Origin: Thiobacillus sp.
Lineage (GTDB): Bacteria; Pseudomonadota; Gammaproteobacteria; Burkholderiales; Thiobacillaceae
Direction of reading: 5' to 3'
Assembly: GCA_030692355.1 (NCBI GenBank)
Contig: JAUYCF010000103.1
Location: forward strand, 1 to 38,837
Length of the DNA: 38,837 bases
Under the pieces are notes generated by a model, which saw only the letters and a program-made list of their open reading frames with translations, was not told the DNA's origin and did no database searches. Of this stretch, positions 6,089-14,217 are shown piece after piece (the first letter of the stretch is position 1; every line of letters starts with the position of its first letter). The translations under genes were made by a program, and so were the position numbers.

Positions 6089-7098
6089 CAGTGGTGGGAC
6101 AGCGCGCTTGACAATAGTTTGGCGGTGATGTCGACGATCGGCACCACGCGCTCGTAGGCCATGCGGGTGGGGCCGACGACGCCGAGCGTGCCGACCACCT
6201 GGCCGTCGACGGAATAGGGCGCACTGACCAGACTGCATTCGTCGAACGGCAGCAGGTCGGATTCGCCGCCGATGAAGATTTGCACGCCGGCGGCATTGCG
6301 CGACTGGTCGAGCAGTTGCAGCAGGCCGGTCTTCTGCTCGAAGGCGTCGAACAGGCGACGCAGGCTGCCCATGTTGCTGGAGAGTTCTTCCACGTCGAGC
6401 AGTTTGCGGCTGCCCGATACCACCACGTTTTCCTGGCCGGCGGCCTGGCTGCCGGCGTCCACCGCGGCGGACATCAGGTGCGTGATGTCGTCGCGCATGC
6501 GGCCGAGCTCGTCACGCAGCTTTGCGCGCACCTGGTCGAAATCGTGGCCGGCGAAGTGCTGGTTGAAGTAATTGGCCGCCTCGGTCAGCGCGGAGGCGCT
6601 GACTGGCTGCTCGGTGAGGATGACGCGGTTCTCGACCTCGCCCTCCATGGTGACGATGATGAGCAGGATGCGTTTTCCCGACAGGCTGAGGAATTCGATC
6701 TGGCGAAACGCCGGGCTGCGGCGCGGCGTCATCACCAGGCCGGCAAACCGGCTGAGGTCGGACAGCAGGGTGGAGGCCGCGGTCATCAGCCGCTGCGGGT
6801 CGGACGACGTCAGGCTGTGTTCGAGCTGGCTGACCTCGATCTGTTCCAGCGGACGCACCGTCAGCAGCGTGTCGACAAAAAAGCGGTAGCCAAGCGGCGT
6901 CGGCACCCGCCCGGCCGAGGTGTGCGGGCTGGAAACAAAGCCCCTTTCCTCGAGGTTGGCCATGATGTTGCGGATGCTGGCAGGCGACAAATCCAGCCCG
7001 GCGTGCTTCGACAGGGTGCGCGATCCCACCGGCTCGCCGTCGGTGATATAGCGTTCCACCAGGGTTTTCAGCAGGATGCGGGCGCGGTCGTTGAGCAT
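6088..7098 (-). CDS. hrcA: Heat-inducible transcription repressor HrcA
   Basis: A 336-residue repressor with the N-terminal winged-helix ([29 protein letters not shown], then [18 protein letters not shown]) and the HrcA core with [18 protein letters not shown]. HrcA binds CIRCE operators of groE/dnaK-type genes and responds to GroEL; no CIRCE copy is visible here. It starts an operon with hemH, overlapping by one base. Only 13 bp separate its ATG from a heptad-repeat tract, and a perfect TATAAT on the minus strand (7110-7105) lies 6 bases upstream of the ATG. Confidence 0.95.
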   Translation of the reverse strand: MLNDRARILLKTLVERYITDGEPVGSRTLSKHAGLDLSPASIRNIMANLEERGFVSSPHTSAGRVPTPLGYRFFVDTLLTVRPLEQIEVSQLEHSLTSSDPQRLMTAASTLLSDLSRFAGLVMTPRRSPAFRQIEFLSLSGKRILLIIVTMEGEVENRVILTEQPVSASALTEAANYFNQHFAGHDFDQVRAKLRDELGRMRDDITHLMSAAVDAGSQAAGQENVVVSGSRKLLDVEELSSNMGSLRRLFDAFEQKTGLLQLLDQSRNAAGVQIFIGGESDLLPFDECSLVSAPYSVDGQVVGTLGVVGPTRMAYERVVPIVDITAKLLSSALSHH

Positions 7099-7104
7099 TC
7101 GCTA

Positions 7105-7110
7105 ATTATA
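7105..7110 (-). promoter_or_regulatory. -10 box of hrcA
   Basis: Minus-strand TATAAT ending 6 bases before the hrcA ATG. Expected transcription start is at or just inside the start codon, implying a leaderless mRNA. No good -35 is seen in the heptad tract upstream. Confidence 0.5.
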
Positions 7111-7111
7111 T

Positions 7112-7180
7112 GCGGAGAGCGGAGAGCGGAGAGTCGAGAGGGGGGCTGCCGCTCTCCGCTCTCGACTCTCGACTCTCCGC
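7112..7180. repeat. Heptad repeats forming an imperfect inverted repeat between hrcA and nadK
   Basis: Units of GCGGAGA and GTCGAGA run from 7112 to 7140; the complementary arm runs from 7151 to 7180. The arms pair over about 29 bp with a few mismatches, with a 10-nt loop. The symmetry extends outwards into the two TATAAT boxes (ATTATA at 7105, TATAAT at 7182). Confidence 0.85.
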
Positions 7181-7181
7181 T

Positions 7182-7187
7182 TATAAT
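7182..7187 (+). promoter_or_regulatory. -10 box of nadK
   Basis: Perfect TATAAT ending 8 bases before the nadK ATG (7196). Transcription would start within about 2 bases of the ATG. Mirror image of the hrcA arrangement. Confidence 0.5.
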
Positions 7188-7195
7188 CGTCCCCC

Positions 7196-8068
7196 ATGCA
7201 AACCCCCTTCCACACCGTCGGCCTCGTCGGCAAATACGATAACCATGGCATGGAAACCTCCGTGCGTGTGTTGGGGGAGTTTCTGCGGGGGCGCGGGCAT
7301 GCGGTGCTGCTTGCCAGCCAGACGGCAGAATACCTCGGGGTCACGGATTTTCCCGTTCGCACCCTGCGCGATCTGGCGATTGAAAGCGATGCTGTCGTGG
7401 TGCTGGGCGGCGACGGCACCATGCTGTCGATCGCGCGTGAAGTGGCGCCGCACGGCGTGCCGCTGATCGGCATCAACCAGGGGCGGCTGGGCTTTCTTAC
7501 CGACATCATGGTCGATGACATGTTCGGCGCCGTCGCCGAAATCCTCAGCGGCCAGTACGTGGCGGAAGAACGCATCCTGCTGAACGGGCAGATCCGCCGT
7601 GGCGGCGAGTGCGTGTTCGAGGCCACCGCGTTCAACGATGTGGGGGTGGGCAAGGGCGGTTCGGGCCGCCTGATCGATCTGGAAATCGCAATCAACAGCG
7701 AGTTCGTCTATAGCCAGCGGGCCGACGGTCTGGTGGTCACCACGCCGACCGGCACCACGGCGTATGCGCTGTCGGCGGGCGGGCCCATCGTGCATCCCAC
7801 GCTGGAGGCGGTGACGCTGGTGCCGATCTGCCCGCACACCCTGTCGGCGCGCCCCATCGTGGTCAGCAGCCATTCGCGCATCGAACTGCACCTGACTTTT
7901 GCCGACGATGCGCGCGCCCACTTCGACGGCCAGCTTCACTTCGACCTGCGCAGCGGCGACCATGTGTGGATCACCCGCGCCAACCGGCCGGTCACCCTGC
8001 TGCATCCGCATTCCTACAGCTACTACGACACCCTGAGGCAGAAGCTGCACTGGGGAAAAAAGCTTTGA
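7196..8068 (+). CDS. nadK: NAD kinase
   Basis: A 290-residue cytosolic kinase that phosphorylates NAD to NADP. The nucleotide-binding signature GGDGT is at residues 71-75, followed by GINQGRLGFLTD, AFNDVGVGKGGSGRLIDLEI, and the glycine-rich DGLVVTTPTGTTAYALSAGGPIVHP motif. Length is normal. The start at 7196 fits the usual N-terminus (HTVGLVGKY), and there is no Shine-Dalgarno because the -10 box sits directly upstream. It is divergent from hrcA and followed by recN on the same strand across a repeat-bearing gap. Confidence 0.95.
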   Translation: MQTPFHTVGLVGKYDNHGMETSVRVLGEFLRGRGHAVLLASQTAEYLGVTDFPVRTLRDLAIESDAVVVLGGDGTMLSIAREVAPHGVPLIGINQGRLGFLTDIMVDDMFGAVAEILSGQYVAEERILLNGQIRRGGECVFEATAFNDVGVGKGGSGRLIDLEIAINSEFVYSQRADGLVVTTPTGTTAYALSAGGPIVHPTLEAVTLVPICPHTLSARPIVVSSHSRIELHLTFADDARAHFDGQLHFDLRSGDHVWITRANRPVTLLHPHSYSYYDTLRQKLHWGKKL

Positions 8069-8090
8069 AGCGGGAAATCGAAAACCCTTC

Positions 8091-8213
8091 ACCACAGAGG
8101 CACCGAGGCACAGAGAAAATCTTCATGCAGCGTTTTTTCTTGCCGGTCAACGGGGCTCGGCCGGCACGATCACAATTTGATTTTTCTCCTCTGTGCCTCG
8201 ATGCCGCTGTGGT
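8091..8213. repeat. 25-bp inverted repeat in the nadK-recN gap
   Basis: The arm starting ACCACAGAGGCACCGAGG (8091-8115) is the reverse complement of 8189-8213 at 23 of 25 positions, with a 73-bp loop. A related sequence (CTCTGTGTCTCTGTGGTG) is at 17023-17040, inside the 3' end of the HDOD-GGDEF gene, so this is a dispersed family. Confidence 0.8.
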
Positions 8214-8242
8214 TCATCGGTTTTTTTCAGGTTGAGCAGGTC

Positions 8243-9898
8243 ATGCTCGCTCATCTCTCCATCCGCAATTACCTGCTGGTCGAATCGGTCGAACTCGATT
8301 TCGCGCCGGGGCTCACCGTGCTCACCGGCGAGACCGGTGCGGGCAAGTCGATCCTGATCGACGCGCTGGCGCTGGCGCTGGGCGATCGCGCCGAGGGCGG
8401 CGTGGTGCGCGGCGGCGCGGCGCGCGCCGAAATCGCCGCCGAGTTCATGATCGACCGCCTGCCTGGGCTGAGGGCCTGGCTCGACGAGGCGGGCTACGCG
8501 GCGGACGACGGCACGCTGATCCTGCGCCGCGTGATCGACGCCGGCGGCCGCTCGCGCGCCTTCATCAACGGCAGCGCCGCGCCGCTGGCGCAGCTGAAGG
8601 ACGCCGCCGAATTCCTGCTCGACATCCACGGCCAGCACGCGCATCACGCCTTGCTGCGCCCGCAGACCCAGCGCGAGGTGCTCGACGCCTATGCCGGCGC
8701 GCAGCAAGCGGCCGCCGCAGTCAGCGCCGCCTGGCACGCCTGGCAGGCGGCGCGGGCGCAGCGCCTGGACGCCGAATCCCACGGCCAGGCGCGACAGATC
8801 GAACGCGAAGGCCTGAACCTGGCGGTGGAGGAATTGCGCGCGCTGGGGGACGATCTCGCGCGCTGGGATGAAATCCAGAGCGAGCACGCGCGGCTGGCGC
8901 ATGTCACCACCCTGCTCGAAGGCAGCCATGCGCTGATTCACGGGCTGGACGAGGGCGAGGCGGCGGTGGCCGGCCGCCTCGGCGAAATGAGCGCGCGGCT
9001 CGACACCATGCAGGCGGTGGACGACAGCCTGCAGGACGTCGCCGCCCTGCTGGGTTCGGCCAGCGCCGATCTCGCCGAGGCGGTGCACGCGCTGCGCCGC
9101 TACGCCGGGCATCTCAGCCTCGACCCCGAGCGGCTGGCCGAACTCGACCGCCTGCTCGCCGACATGCACCGGCTGGCGCGCAAGCACCGGGTGCAGCCGG
9201 AAGCGCTGGCCGATCTGCTGCAGCAGTTCGAAGCGCGGCTGGCCGAACTGGCCGCCAGCGACGACCTCGACGCCTTGCAGGCCGCCGAGGACGCTGCCTG
9301 GACGCAGTACCAGACGCAGGCGAAACAGCTCAGCGCGCTGCGCCGCAAGGCGGCGGCAGCCCTGTCGAAACAGGTGACGGCGACGATGCACGAACTGGCG
9401 CTGGCCGGCGGCCATCTCGACATCCAGCTGCAAGCGGTCGCCGAGCCGCGCGCGTACGGACTGGAGGACGTGAGCTTCCTCGTTGCCAGCCATCCCGGCC
9501 TGGCGCCGGGGCCGCTCGCCAGGGTGGCGTCGGGCGGCGAGCTGTCGCGCATCAGCCTGGCGATCCAGACCGCGCTGTCCGGCGTGGCCGGCGTGCCGAC
9601 ACTGATCTTCGACGAGGTCGACGTCGGCATCGGCGGCAGCGTGGCCGAAGCCGTCGGACGGCGGCTGGCGAAGCTGGGCGAAACCCGCCAGGTGCTGGTC
9701 ATCACCCACCTGCCGCAGGTGGCGGCGCGCGGCGCGCAGCACCTGCGGGTGGCGAAGCAGGCCAGCGGCAGCGTTGTGTCGTCCAATATCGAATTGCTCG
9801 ACGCCGACACGCGTGTGGAGGAAGTCGCGCGCATGCTCGGCGGGCTGAAAATCACCGCCACCACGCGGCAGCATGCCGCGGAGATGCTCGCCGGGTGA
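8243..9898 (+). CDS. recN: DNA repair protein RecN
   Basis: A 551-residue SMC-like ATPase in recombinational repair of double-strand breaks. It begins MLAHLSIRNYLLVESVELDF with Walker A GETGAGKS at 29-36, a long alanine/leucine-rich coiled coil in the middle, the ABC signature ASGGELSRISLAIQ and Walker B TLIFDEVDVGIGG, then VITHLPQVAARGAQH. I chose the ATG at 8243 because it fits the conserved N-terminus and has AGCAGG upstream; a longer frame from 8177 would translate repeat sequence. Its stop overlaps the GTG of the nuclease gene. Confidence 0.95.
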   Translation: MLAHLSIRNYLLVESVELDFAPGLTVLTGETGAGKSILIDALALALGDRAEGGVVRGGAARAEIAAEFMIDRLPGLRAWLDEAGYAADDGTLILRRVIDAGGRSRAFINGSAAPLAQLKDAAEFLLDIHGQHAHHALLRPQTQREVLDAYAGAQQAAAAVSAAWHAWQAARAQRLDAESHGQARQIEREGLNLAVEELRALGDDLARWDEIQSEHARLAHVTTLLEGSHALIHGLDEGEAAVAGRLGEMSARLDTMQAVDDSLQDVAALLGSASADLAEAVHALRRYAGHLSLDPERLAELDRLLADMHRLARKHRVQPEALADLLQQFEARLAELAASDDLDALQAAEDAAWTQYQTQAKQLSALRRKAAAALSKQVTATMHELALAGGHLDIQLQAVAEPRAYGLEDVSFLVASHPGLAPGPLARVASGGELSRISLAIQTALSGVAGVPTLIFDEVDVGIGGSVAEAVGRRLAKLGETRQVLVITHLPQVAARGAQHLRVAKQASGSVVSSNIELLDADTRVEEVARMLGGLKITATTRQHAAEMLAG

Positions 9899-10389
9899 GA
9901 ACCATTCTGGCGCTGTGGCTGCTGTTCGCCGCGTCCGGCACGGTTTGCGCGGACACACTGCACGGCGTCGTCATCGTGGTGATTGACGGCGACACCGTGC
10001 TGTTCAAGCCCGACCACTATTCCCCCGCATCGCGCGCCTTCCTGAAAGTCCGCCTGGCCGATATCGACGCCCCTGAAACCGGCCAGCCATTTGGCGAGGC
10101 CGCCACCGAAGCGCTGAAGGCGCGGGTGCTGAAGCAGCGCGCGCAGCTGGAAATCGTCGCCACCGATGCCTACGGCCGCAAACTGGGGCGCCTTACCGTG
10201 GATGCCCGGTCGGTCAACGCGGAGTTGGTGCGGCGCGGCCTGGCCTGGGCATACGGCCGCGGCGGGGCGCGCCATGTCATGTCGGCGTTGCAGCGCGAGG
10301 CGCAAAGCGAACGGATCGGGCTGTGGCAGGACGCCGCGCCGACGCCGCCCTGGGCGTGGCGGAAGGCGCGGGCGGCCCCCGCCTATTGA
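9895..10389 (+). CDS. Secreted thermonuclease-like (SNase) protein
   Basis: A 164-residue protein with a signal peptide (residues 1-19, ending TVCA) and an SNase/TNase OB-fold. Calcium-site and catalytic elements are present: VIDGDTV, VRLADIDAPETGQPFGEAA with the catalytic Arg and Glu, and DAYGRKLGRL with the second Arg, then NAELVRRGLAWAYGR. It would hydrolyse nucleic acid in the periplasm or outside the cell. The start is GTG, overlapping the recN stop as GTGA, so it is translationally coupled to a DNA repair gene. The tail (WAWRKARAAPAY) is short, with no extra domain. Confidence 0.9.
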   Translation: MRTILALWLLFAASGTVCADTLHGVVIVVIDGDTVLFKPDHYSPASRAFLKVRLADIDAPETGQPFGEAATEALKARVLKQRAQLEIVATDAYGRKLGRLTVDARSVNAELVRRGLAWAYGRGGARHVMSALQREAQSERIGLWQDAAPTPPWAWRKARAAPAY

Positions 10390-10503
10390 TCGTCCGGTTG
10401 GCCGATCACGCGCGGTCGGCATCCGATGCTTTTGCCATGGAGCGAACACGGGTGCCGATTCCGTCAATGCAAGCATTGACAGCCCCGCAAAAAACAAATA
10501 CAA

Positions 10504-10520
10504 ATGAGAAACATTCTCAT
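10504..10520 (+). promoter_or_regulatory. Fur-box-like palindrome before feoB
   Basis: ATGAGAA-ACA-TTCTCAT is a perfect 7-bp inverted repeat in an AT-rich patch within otherwise GC-rich DNA, 14 bases before the feoB ATG. It resembles betaproteobacterial Fur sites (TGAGAAT..ATTCTCA). Regulation by iron is inferred. Confidence 0.75.
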
Positions 10521-10538
10521 ATGAATATTAATAAATGA
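10521..10538 (+). other. Possible five-codon leader ORF overlapping the feoB start
   Basis: ATG AAT ATT AAT AAA TGA would encode MNINK, and its TGA overlaps the feoB ATG as ATGA. It starts right after the Fur-like palindrome. With no Shine-Dalgarno visible for feoB, termination-reinitiation is conceivable, but the ORF is so short that chance is a fair explanation. Confidence 0.25.
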
Positions 10539-12592
10539 CCCCGGCCGCGCATACCTTTCCTCTCCACGGCCCCGGCCTGCGCGGCGCAAGACGGCCTCGC
10601 GTGGCGATCGTCGGCCGCGCCGGCAGCGGCAAGCACAGCATCTTCCGCGCTGCCGCCGCCACCTCCACCCGCCACGAGCGCCTCGCCGGCATCGGGCCCG
10701 CGTACGAGGAATGCCTGGTCGAGGTGGGAATCGACCAGATTTCCCTGGTCTCGCTGCCCGCCGTCGACGGCCTGCACGATCTGGACGCGGACGCCTGCGT
10801 GACGCTGAAGTACCTGCTGTGGGGCGACCACTGGCCGGCCATCGCCGGGCACGAGGCGCATCAGCCGGCGAGCGCTTTCACCGCCCCCGACGTGCTGCTG
10901 ATGGTGATGGACGCCACGGCGCTGGAGCGCGACCTCGAACTCGCGCTGGAGCTGATGCAGCTGGGCCGGCCGATGGTGTTTGCGCTCAACCGCATGGACG
11001 AGGCGCGTTCCAGGCGGCGGTTCGTCAACGTGCGCGCCCTGTCGGCCAAACTGGGCGCGCCGGTGGTGCCGACCGTGGCGCACATGGGCATCGGCCTGGC
11101 CGATCTGTATTCCACCGCGGTGCGGGTCGCGCGCGAGACCAGACATGCCCACGCGCAGCCGGCGGCGCAACCGCCCAGCGCGCACATCGAGGCGCAATTG
11201 CACGCCATTGCCGAGATCGCCCGGCAGCCAGACGTGGCGGCGGCGTTTGCGGTGCCGTCCGCCTTGCTGACGCTGCAGCTCGCGGAGAACGACGGCTACT
11301 TCGCGCAGGAATTGCAGGCGCATTTCCCCGACCGCCACGCCGCCCTGCTGGCCGCGCGTGCCGCTGCCGGTGCGGCCTTGCCGCGCCCGCTGGCGGAGGA
11401 GATCCATGCCGACCGCCATCACCGCGCCGCCATGCTGTACGAGGCGGTGACCCGCCCCGGCCAGGAAGGCGCGCCGCCGCGCTGGCAAATCTGGGCGGAT
11501 GACCTCTTCCTGCACCCGCGCTGGGGCTTCGCCGGCTCGCTGGTGATTTTTGCCCTGGTGCTGGTCGTGGTGTTCGAGGTGAGCGCCTTTCTCGACGCAC
11601 TCACCGTCGCGCGCCTGATCGAATGGGCCGCGCCGTGGCAGCCGACCGACCTCATGGGGGTGGTCGCCCGCGCCGTGCTGGATGGCTTCATCGGCCTGGC
11701 GGGCATCGTCATCCCCTACATGATCCCGCTGGTGGTGGTGCTGGTGTTGCTGGAAGAGTCCGGGATCATGCATCGCGTGGCTTTCGTGGTCGATCGCGGC
11801 TTCCACCGGCTGGGCCTGCACGGCGGCGTCGCCCTGCCTTTCCTGATGGGGCTGGGCTGCAACGTGCCGGCGCTGGCCGCCACCGCTGCCGTCACCCACG
11901 GCCGCGACCGCACCGTGGCCTCGCTCCTGATCACCTTCCTGCCCTGTTCGGCGCGTTCGGCCATCATCCTGGCGGTGGGCGGCAAGTACCTCGGCGGCTT
12001 CGGCGTGTTCGCGCTCTTCATGCTCGTCCCCGTCGTCGTCAGCCTGGTCGGCAAGTTTCTGAAGCGCCGTTATCCCGAGACCACGCCCGGCATGATCCAG
12101 GAGATCCCGCCCTACGCCGTGCCCACCCTGCGCGCCTTGCTGGTCAAGACGTGGGAGCGCAGCCGCGACATCGTCACCATCGTGCTGCCGCTGCTGGTGG
12201 CGGGCAGCGTGGTGCTGGCGCTGCTGGGTCATGTCGGCATGGACGACTGGATCAATCTCGCGCTCACGCCGGTGACGGGGTGGTGGCTGGGGCTGCCGGT
12301 CGCGCTGGGCGTGCCGATCCTGTTCGGCGTGCTGCGCAAGGAACTGTCCCTGCTGATGGTATTCACCGCGCTCGGCACGCAGGAGCTGGCGGGCGTGCTC
12401 GACACCACGCAGATCGCCACCTTTCTGGTGTTCCTGACCTTCTACGTGCCCTGCGTGTCCACCTTCGCCATGATGCTGAGACTGCTCGGCCGGCGCGATG
12501 CGCTCTATTCCGTCGGGCTCTCCATCGGCGTGGCGCTCGCGGTGGCGGCCGCGGTGCGCTGGTCGATGGAACTGGCGGGGTGGGCGTTATAG
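10535..12592 (+). CDS. feoB: FeoB-type ferrous iron transporter with degenerate G domain
   Basis: A 685-residue inner-membrane protein. The C-terminal two thirds carry the FeoB gate motifs FLMGLGCNVPALAAT and LPCSARSAIILAVGG, and about ten hydrophobic segments, so ferrous iron import is likely. The N-terminal G domain is unusual: the P-loop is GRAGSGKHS (27-35), with His where the family has Ser/Thr after GK, and the G3 region reads SLPAVDGL instead of DLPGTYSL. The G4-type NRMD (152-155) remains. No feoA or feoC is adjacent. A Fur-like site precedes it. Start at 10535 is the only reasonable one. Confidence 0.88.
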   Translation: MTPAAHTFPLHGPGLRGARRPRVAIVGRAGSGKHSIFRAAAATSTRHERLAGIGPAYEECLVEVGIDQISLVSLPAVDGLHDLDADACVTLKYLLWGDHWPAIAGHEAHQPASAFTAPDVLLMVMDATALERDLELALELMQLGRPMVFALNRMDEARSRRRFVNVRALSAKLGAPVVPTVAHMGIGLADLYSTAVRVARETRHAHAQPAAQPPSAHIEAQLHAIAEIARQPDVAAAFAVPSALLTLQLAENDGYFAQELQAHFPDRHAALLAARAAAGAALPRPLAEEIHADRHHRAAMLYEAVTRPGQEGAPPRWQIWADDLFLHPRWGFAGSLVIFALVLVVVFEVSAFLDALTVARLIEWAAPWQPTDLMGVVARAVLDGFIGLAGIVIPYMIPLVVVLVLLEESGIMHRVAFVVDRGFHRLGLHGGVALPFLMGLGCNVPALAATAAVTHGRDRTVASLLITFLPCSARSAIILAVGGKYLGGFGVFALFMLVPVVVSLVGKFLKRRYPETTPGMIQEIPPYAVPTLRALLVKTWERSRDIVTIVLPLLVAGSVVLALLGHVGMDDWINLALTPVTGWWLGLPVALGVPILFGVLRKELSLLMVFTALGTQELAGVLDTTQIATFLVFLTFYVPCVSTFAMMLRLLGRRDALYSVGLSIGVALAVAAAVRWSMELAGWAL

Positions 12593-13168
12593 CGGTTGGC
12601 TTTAGGGAATCGCTGATTAATTCGTCATTGAGGAGCGCAGCGAAGCAATGACGGCCATATCGAATTGTTCAGCGCTTCCCTGGCTTTGACCATAGGAATA
12701 TTTGGCTATGTCACTGTTGGTTGTTGAATTCATGTCTTGCCCCCTCTGATGAAGCCAACCCGCAGGGGTAGGCTGTTGTGGGAGGCCCGCCCCGGGCCGA
12801 TGGGGTGGCGCGGTCAAGACGGTGCGACATTCGGGGCGAGGGCTAAAGCCCCTCCTGCACGTGACGGTGGCGGGAGGTTTGTGGGGGGCCACGATTGCGG
12901 GAGGTTTGTGGGAGCGGGTTCACCCGCGATCTGGGTGGGGCCCATCGGGGCTAAAGCCCCCCCACACGTGACGGTGGCGGGAGGTTTGTGGGAGCGGGTT
13001 CACCCGCGATCTGGGTGGGGCCCATCGGGGCTAAAGCCCCCCCATAATGCCAGCCCGTGTTGCCGTGAACTTTGCGAGGAACAACACTTAACGGTGAAAG
13101 AGCCAAATATTTTCTGTTTCTGTCTTGCATTCGCGCCAACGCACCCGCGCTGGTCAAGGCTGCATGGT
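12593..13168. repeat. REP-rich gene-free gap with an 80-bp tandem repeat
   Basis: Near-identical blocks at 12898-12963 and 12978-13043 (period 80 bp) contain two hairpins, GCGGGTTCACCCGC and GGGGCTAAAGCCCC. A degenerate copy precedes them (about 12777-12897). A separate hairpin CGTCATTG/CAATGACG lies at 12623-12653, just after feoB. The motif GTGGGAGCGGGTTCACCCGC is like REP elements known in several proteobacteria. No convincing gene is present. Confidence 0.85.
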
Positions 13169-14092
13169 TCACAGCGCGGCCAGCGTCTTGATGTGCGCGG
13201 CCGCGCTGCGCCCCAGTGAACTGAGGTCGTAGCCGCCTTCCAGCACTGAAACGATGCGGCCTTCGGCGTGGCGTGCGGCCACATCCATGACCTGCTCGGT
13301 GATCCATACGTAATCCGCCTCCACCAGGCCGAACTGCGCCATCTCGTCCTCGCGATGGCCGTCGAAGCCGGCGGAGAAAAACAGCATCTGCGGGCGGTGC
13401 GCTTCCAGGCGCGGCATGATTTGCGCGCTGAAGGCTTCGCGGTAGGCAGGGCCGGCGGTTCCGGCGGGCAGCGGCACGTTGACGATGTGCTCGCTGATGG
13501 TGTCTGCACCGGAGTGGGGGTAGTAGGGATGCTGGAAGGTGGAGCACAGCATCACGCGCGGGTCGTCCGTGAAGATGTCCTCGGTGCCGTTGCCGTGGTG
13601 GACGTCGAAATCGACGATGGCGACCCGTTCAAGTCCGTGCGCTGCCAGCGCGTGCGCGGCGGCGACGGCGACGTTGTTGAAGAAGCAGAAGCCCATGGCC
13701 TGGTTGCGGGTGGCGTGGTGGCCGGGCGGGCGGCAGGCGACGAAGGCGTTGGCCACCTCGCCGCGCATCACCCGATCCACTGCCATGACGGCGCCGCCGG
13801 CGGCATGCCGGGCGGCCTCCAGCGTGTGCGGGTTCATGCCGGTGTCGGGATCAAGCGCGCGGAAGCCTTCGCTGGGCGAGGACGCTTCGACGAAGTCGAT
13901 GTAGGCGGCGTCATGCACCCGCAGCAGCTGGCTGCGCTGTACCGGCGGGGCTTCGAGATGCACCAGGTAATCGAACAGGTGGGCGGCGTGCAGCCGGTCG
14001 TCGATGGCGCGCAGCCGCTCGGGGCTCTCCGGATGCCAGCTTCCCATGCTGTGCAGGAGAAAGCTGGGGTGGGTGATGTAGGCGGTGTGCAT
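13169..14092 (-). CDS. Histone-deacetylase-family protein deacetylase
   Basis: A 307-residue zinc hydrolase of the bacterial HDAC/AcuC/acetylpolyamine amidohydrolase superfamily. The active site is complete: HH dyad 125-126 in PPGHHATR, zinc ligands Asp163 and His165 in DFDVHHGNG, Asp244 in SAGFDGH, and the transition-state Tyr288 in EGGYDL. Likely substrates are acetyl-lysine proteins or small acetyl-amines. The ATG at 14092 gives the standard N-terminus HPSFLLHSMGSWHPESPERLRAI. It is divergent, 125 bp from a Pat-like acetyltransferase gene, which suggests opposing roles in protein acetylation (inference). Confidence 0.92.
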   Translation of the reverse strand: MHTAYITHPSFLLHSMGSWHPESPERLRAIDDRLHAAHLFDYLVHLEAPPVQRSQLLRVHDAAYIDFVEASSPSEGFRALDPDTGMNPHTLEAARHAAGGAVMAVDRVMRGEVANAFVACRPPGHHATRNQAMGFCFFNNVAVAAAHALAAHGLERVAIVDFDVHHGNGTEDIFTDDPRVMLCSTFQHPYYPHSGADTISEHIVNVPLPAGTAGPAYREAFSAQIMPRLEAHRPQMLFFSAGFDGHREDEMAQFGLVEADYVWITEQVMDVAARHAEGRIVSVLEGGYDLSSLGRSAAAHIKTLAAL

Positions 14093-14217
14093 GGCGCGGG
14101 GAAAGGGCAGGAATAGATAAACTATACGCCCGGCGTGATGGCGCGGTAACCGGGGATGGCCTAGCATAGGCTGTTCACGACTCCATCGACTCGGCGTACG
14201 CCAGCCCGAAGCAAACC
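14093..14217. promoter_or_regulatory. Divergent promoter region, deacetylase/acetyltransferase
   Basis: 125-bp intergenic region between two oppositely transcribed genes. On the minus strand TATAGT (14126-14121) with TTACCG 17 bp upstream is a plausible deacetylase promoter. No clear box was recognised for the acetyltransferase. Confidence 0.4.

Noticed and set aside
8177-8242. Extended N-terminus of RecN
   Set aside because: The extra 22 residues translate the 3' arm of the inverted repeat, and the family N-terminus begins at 8243.
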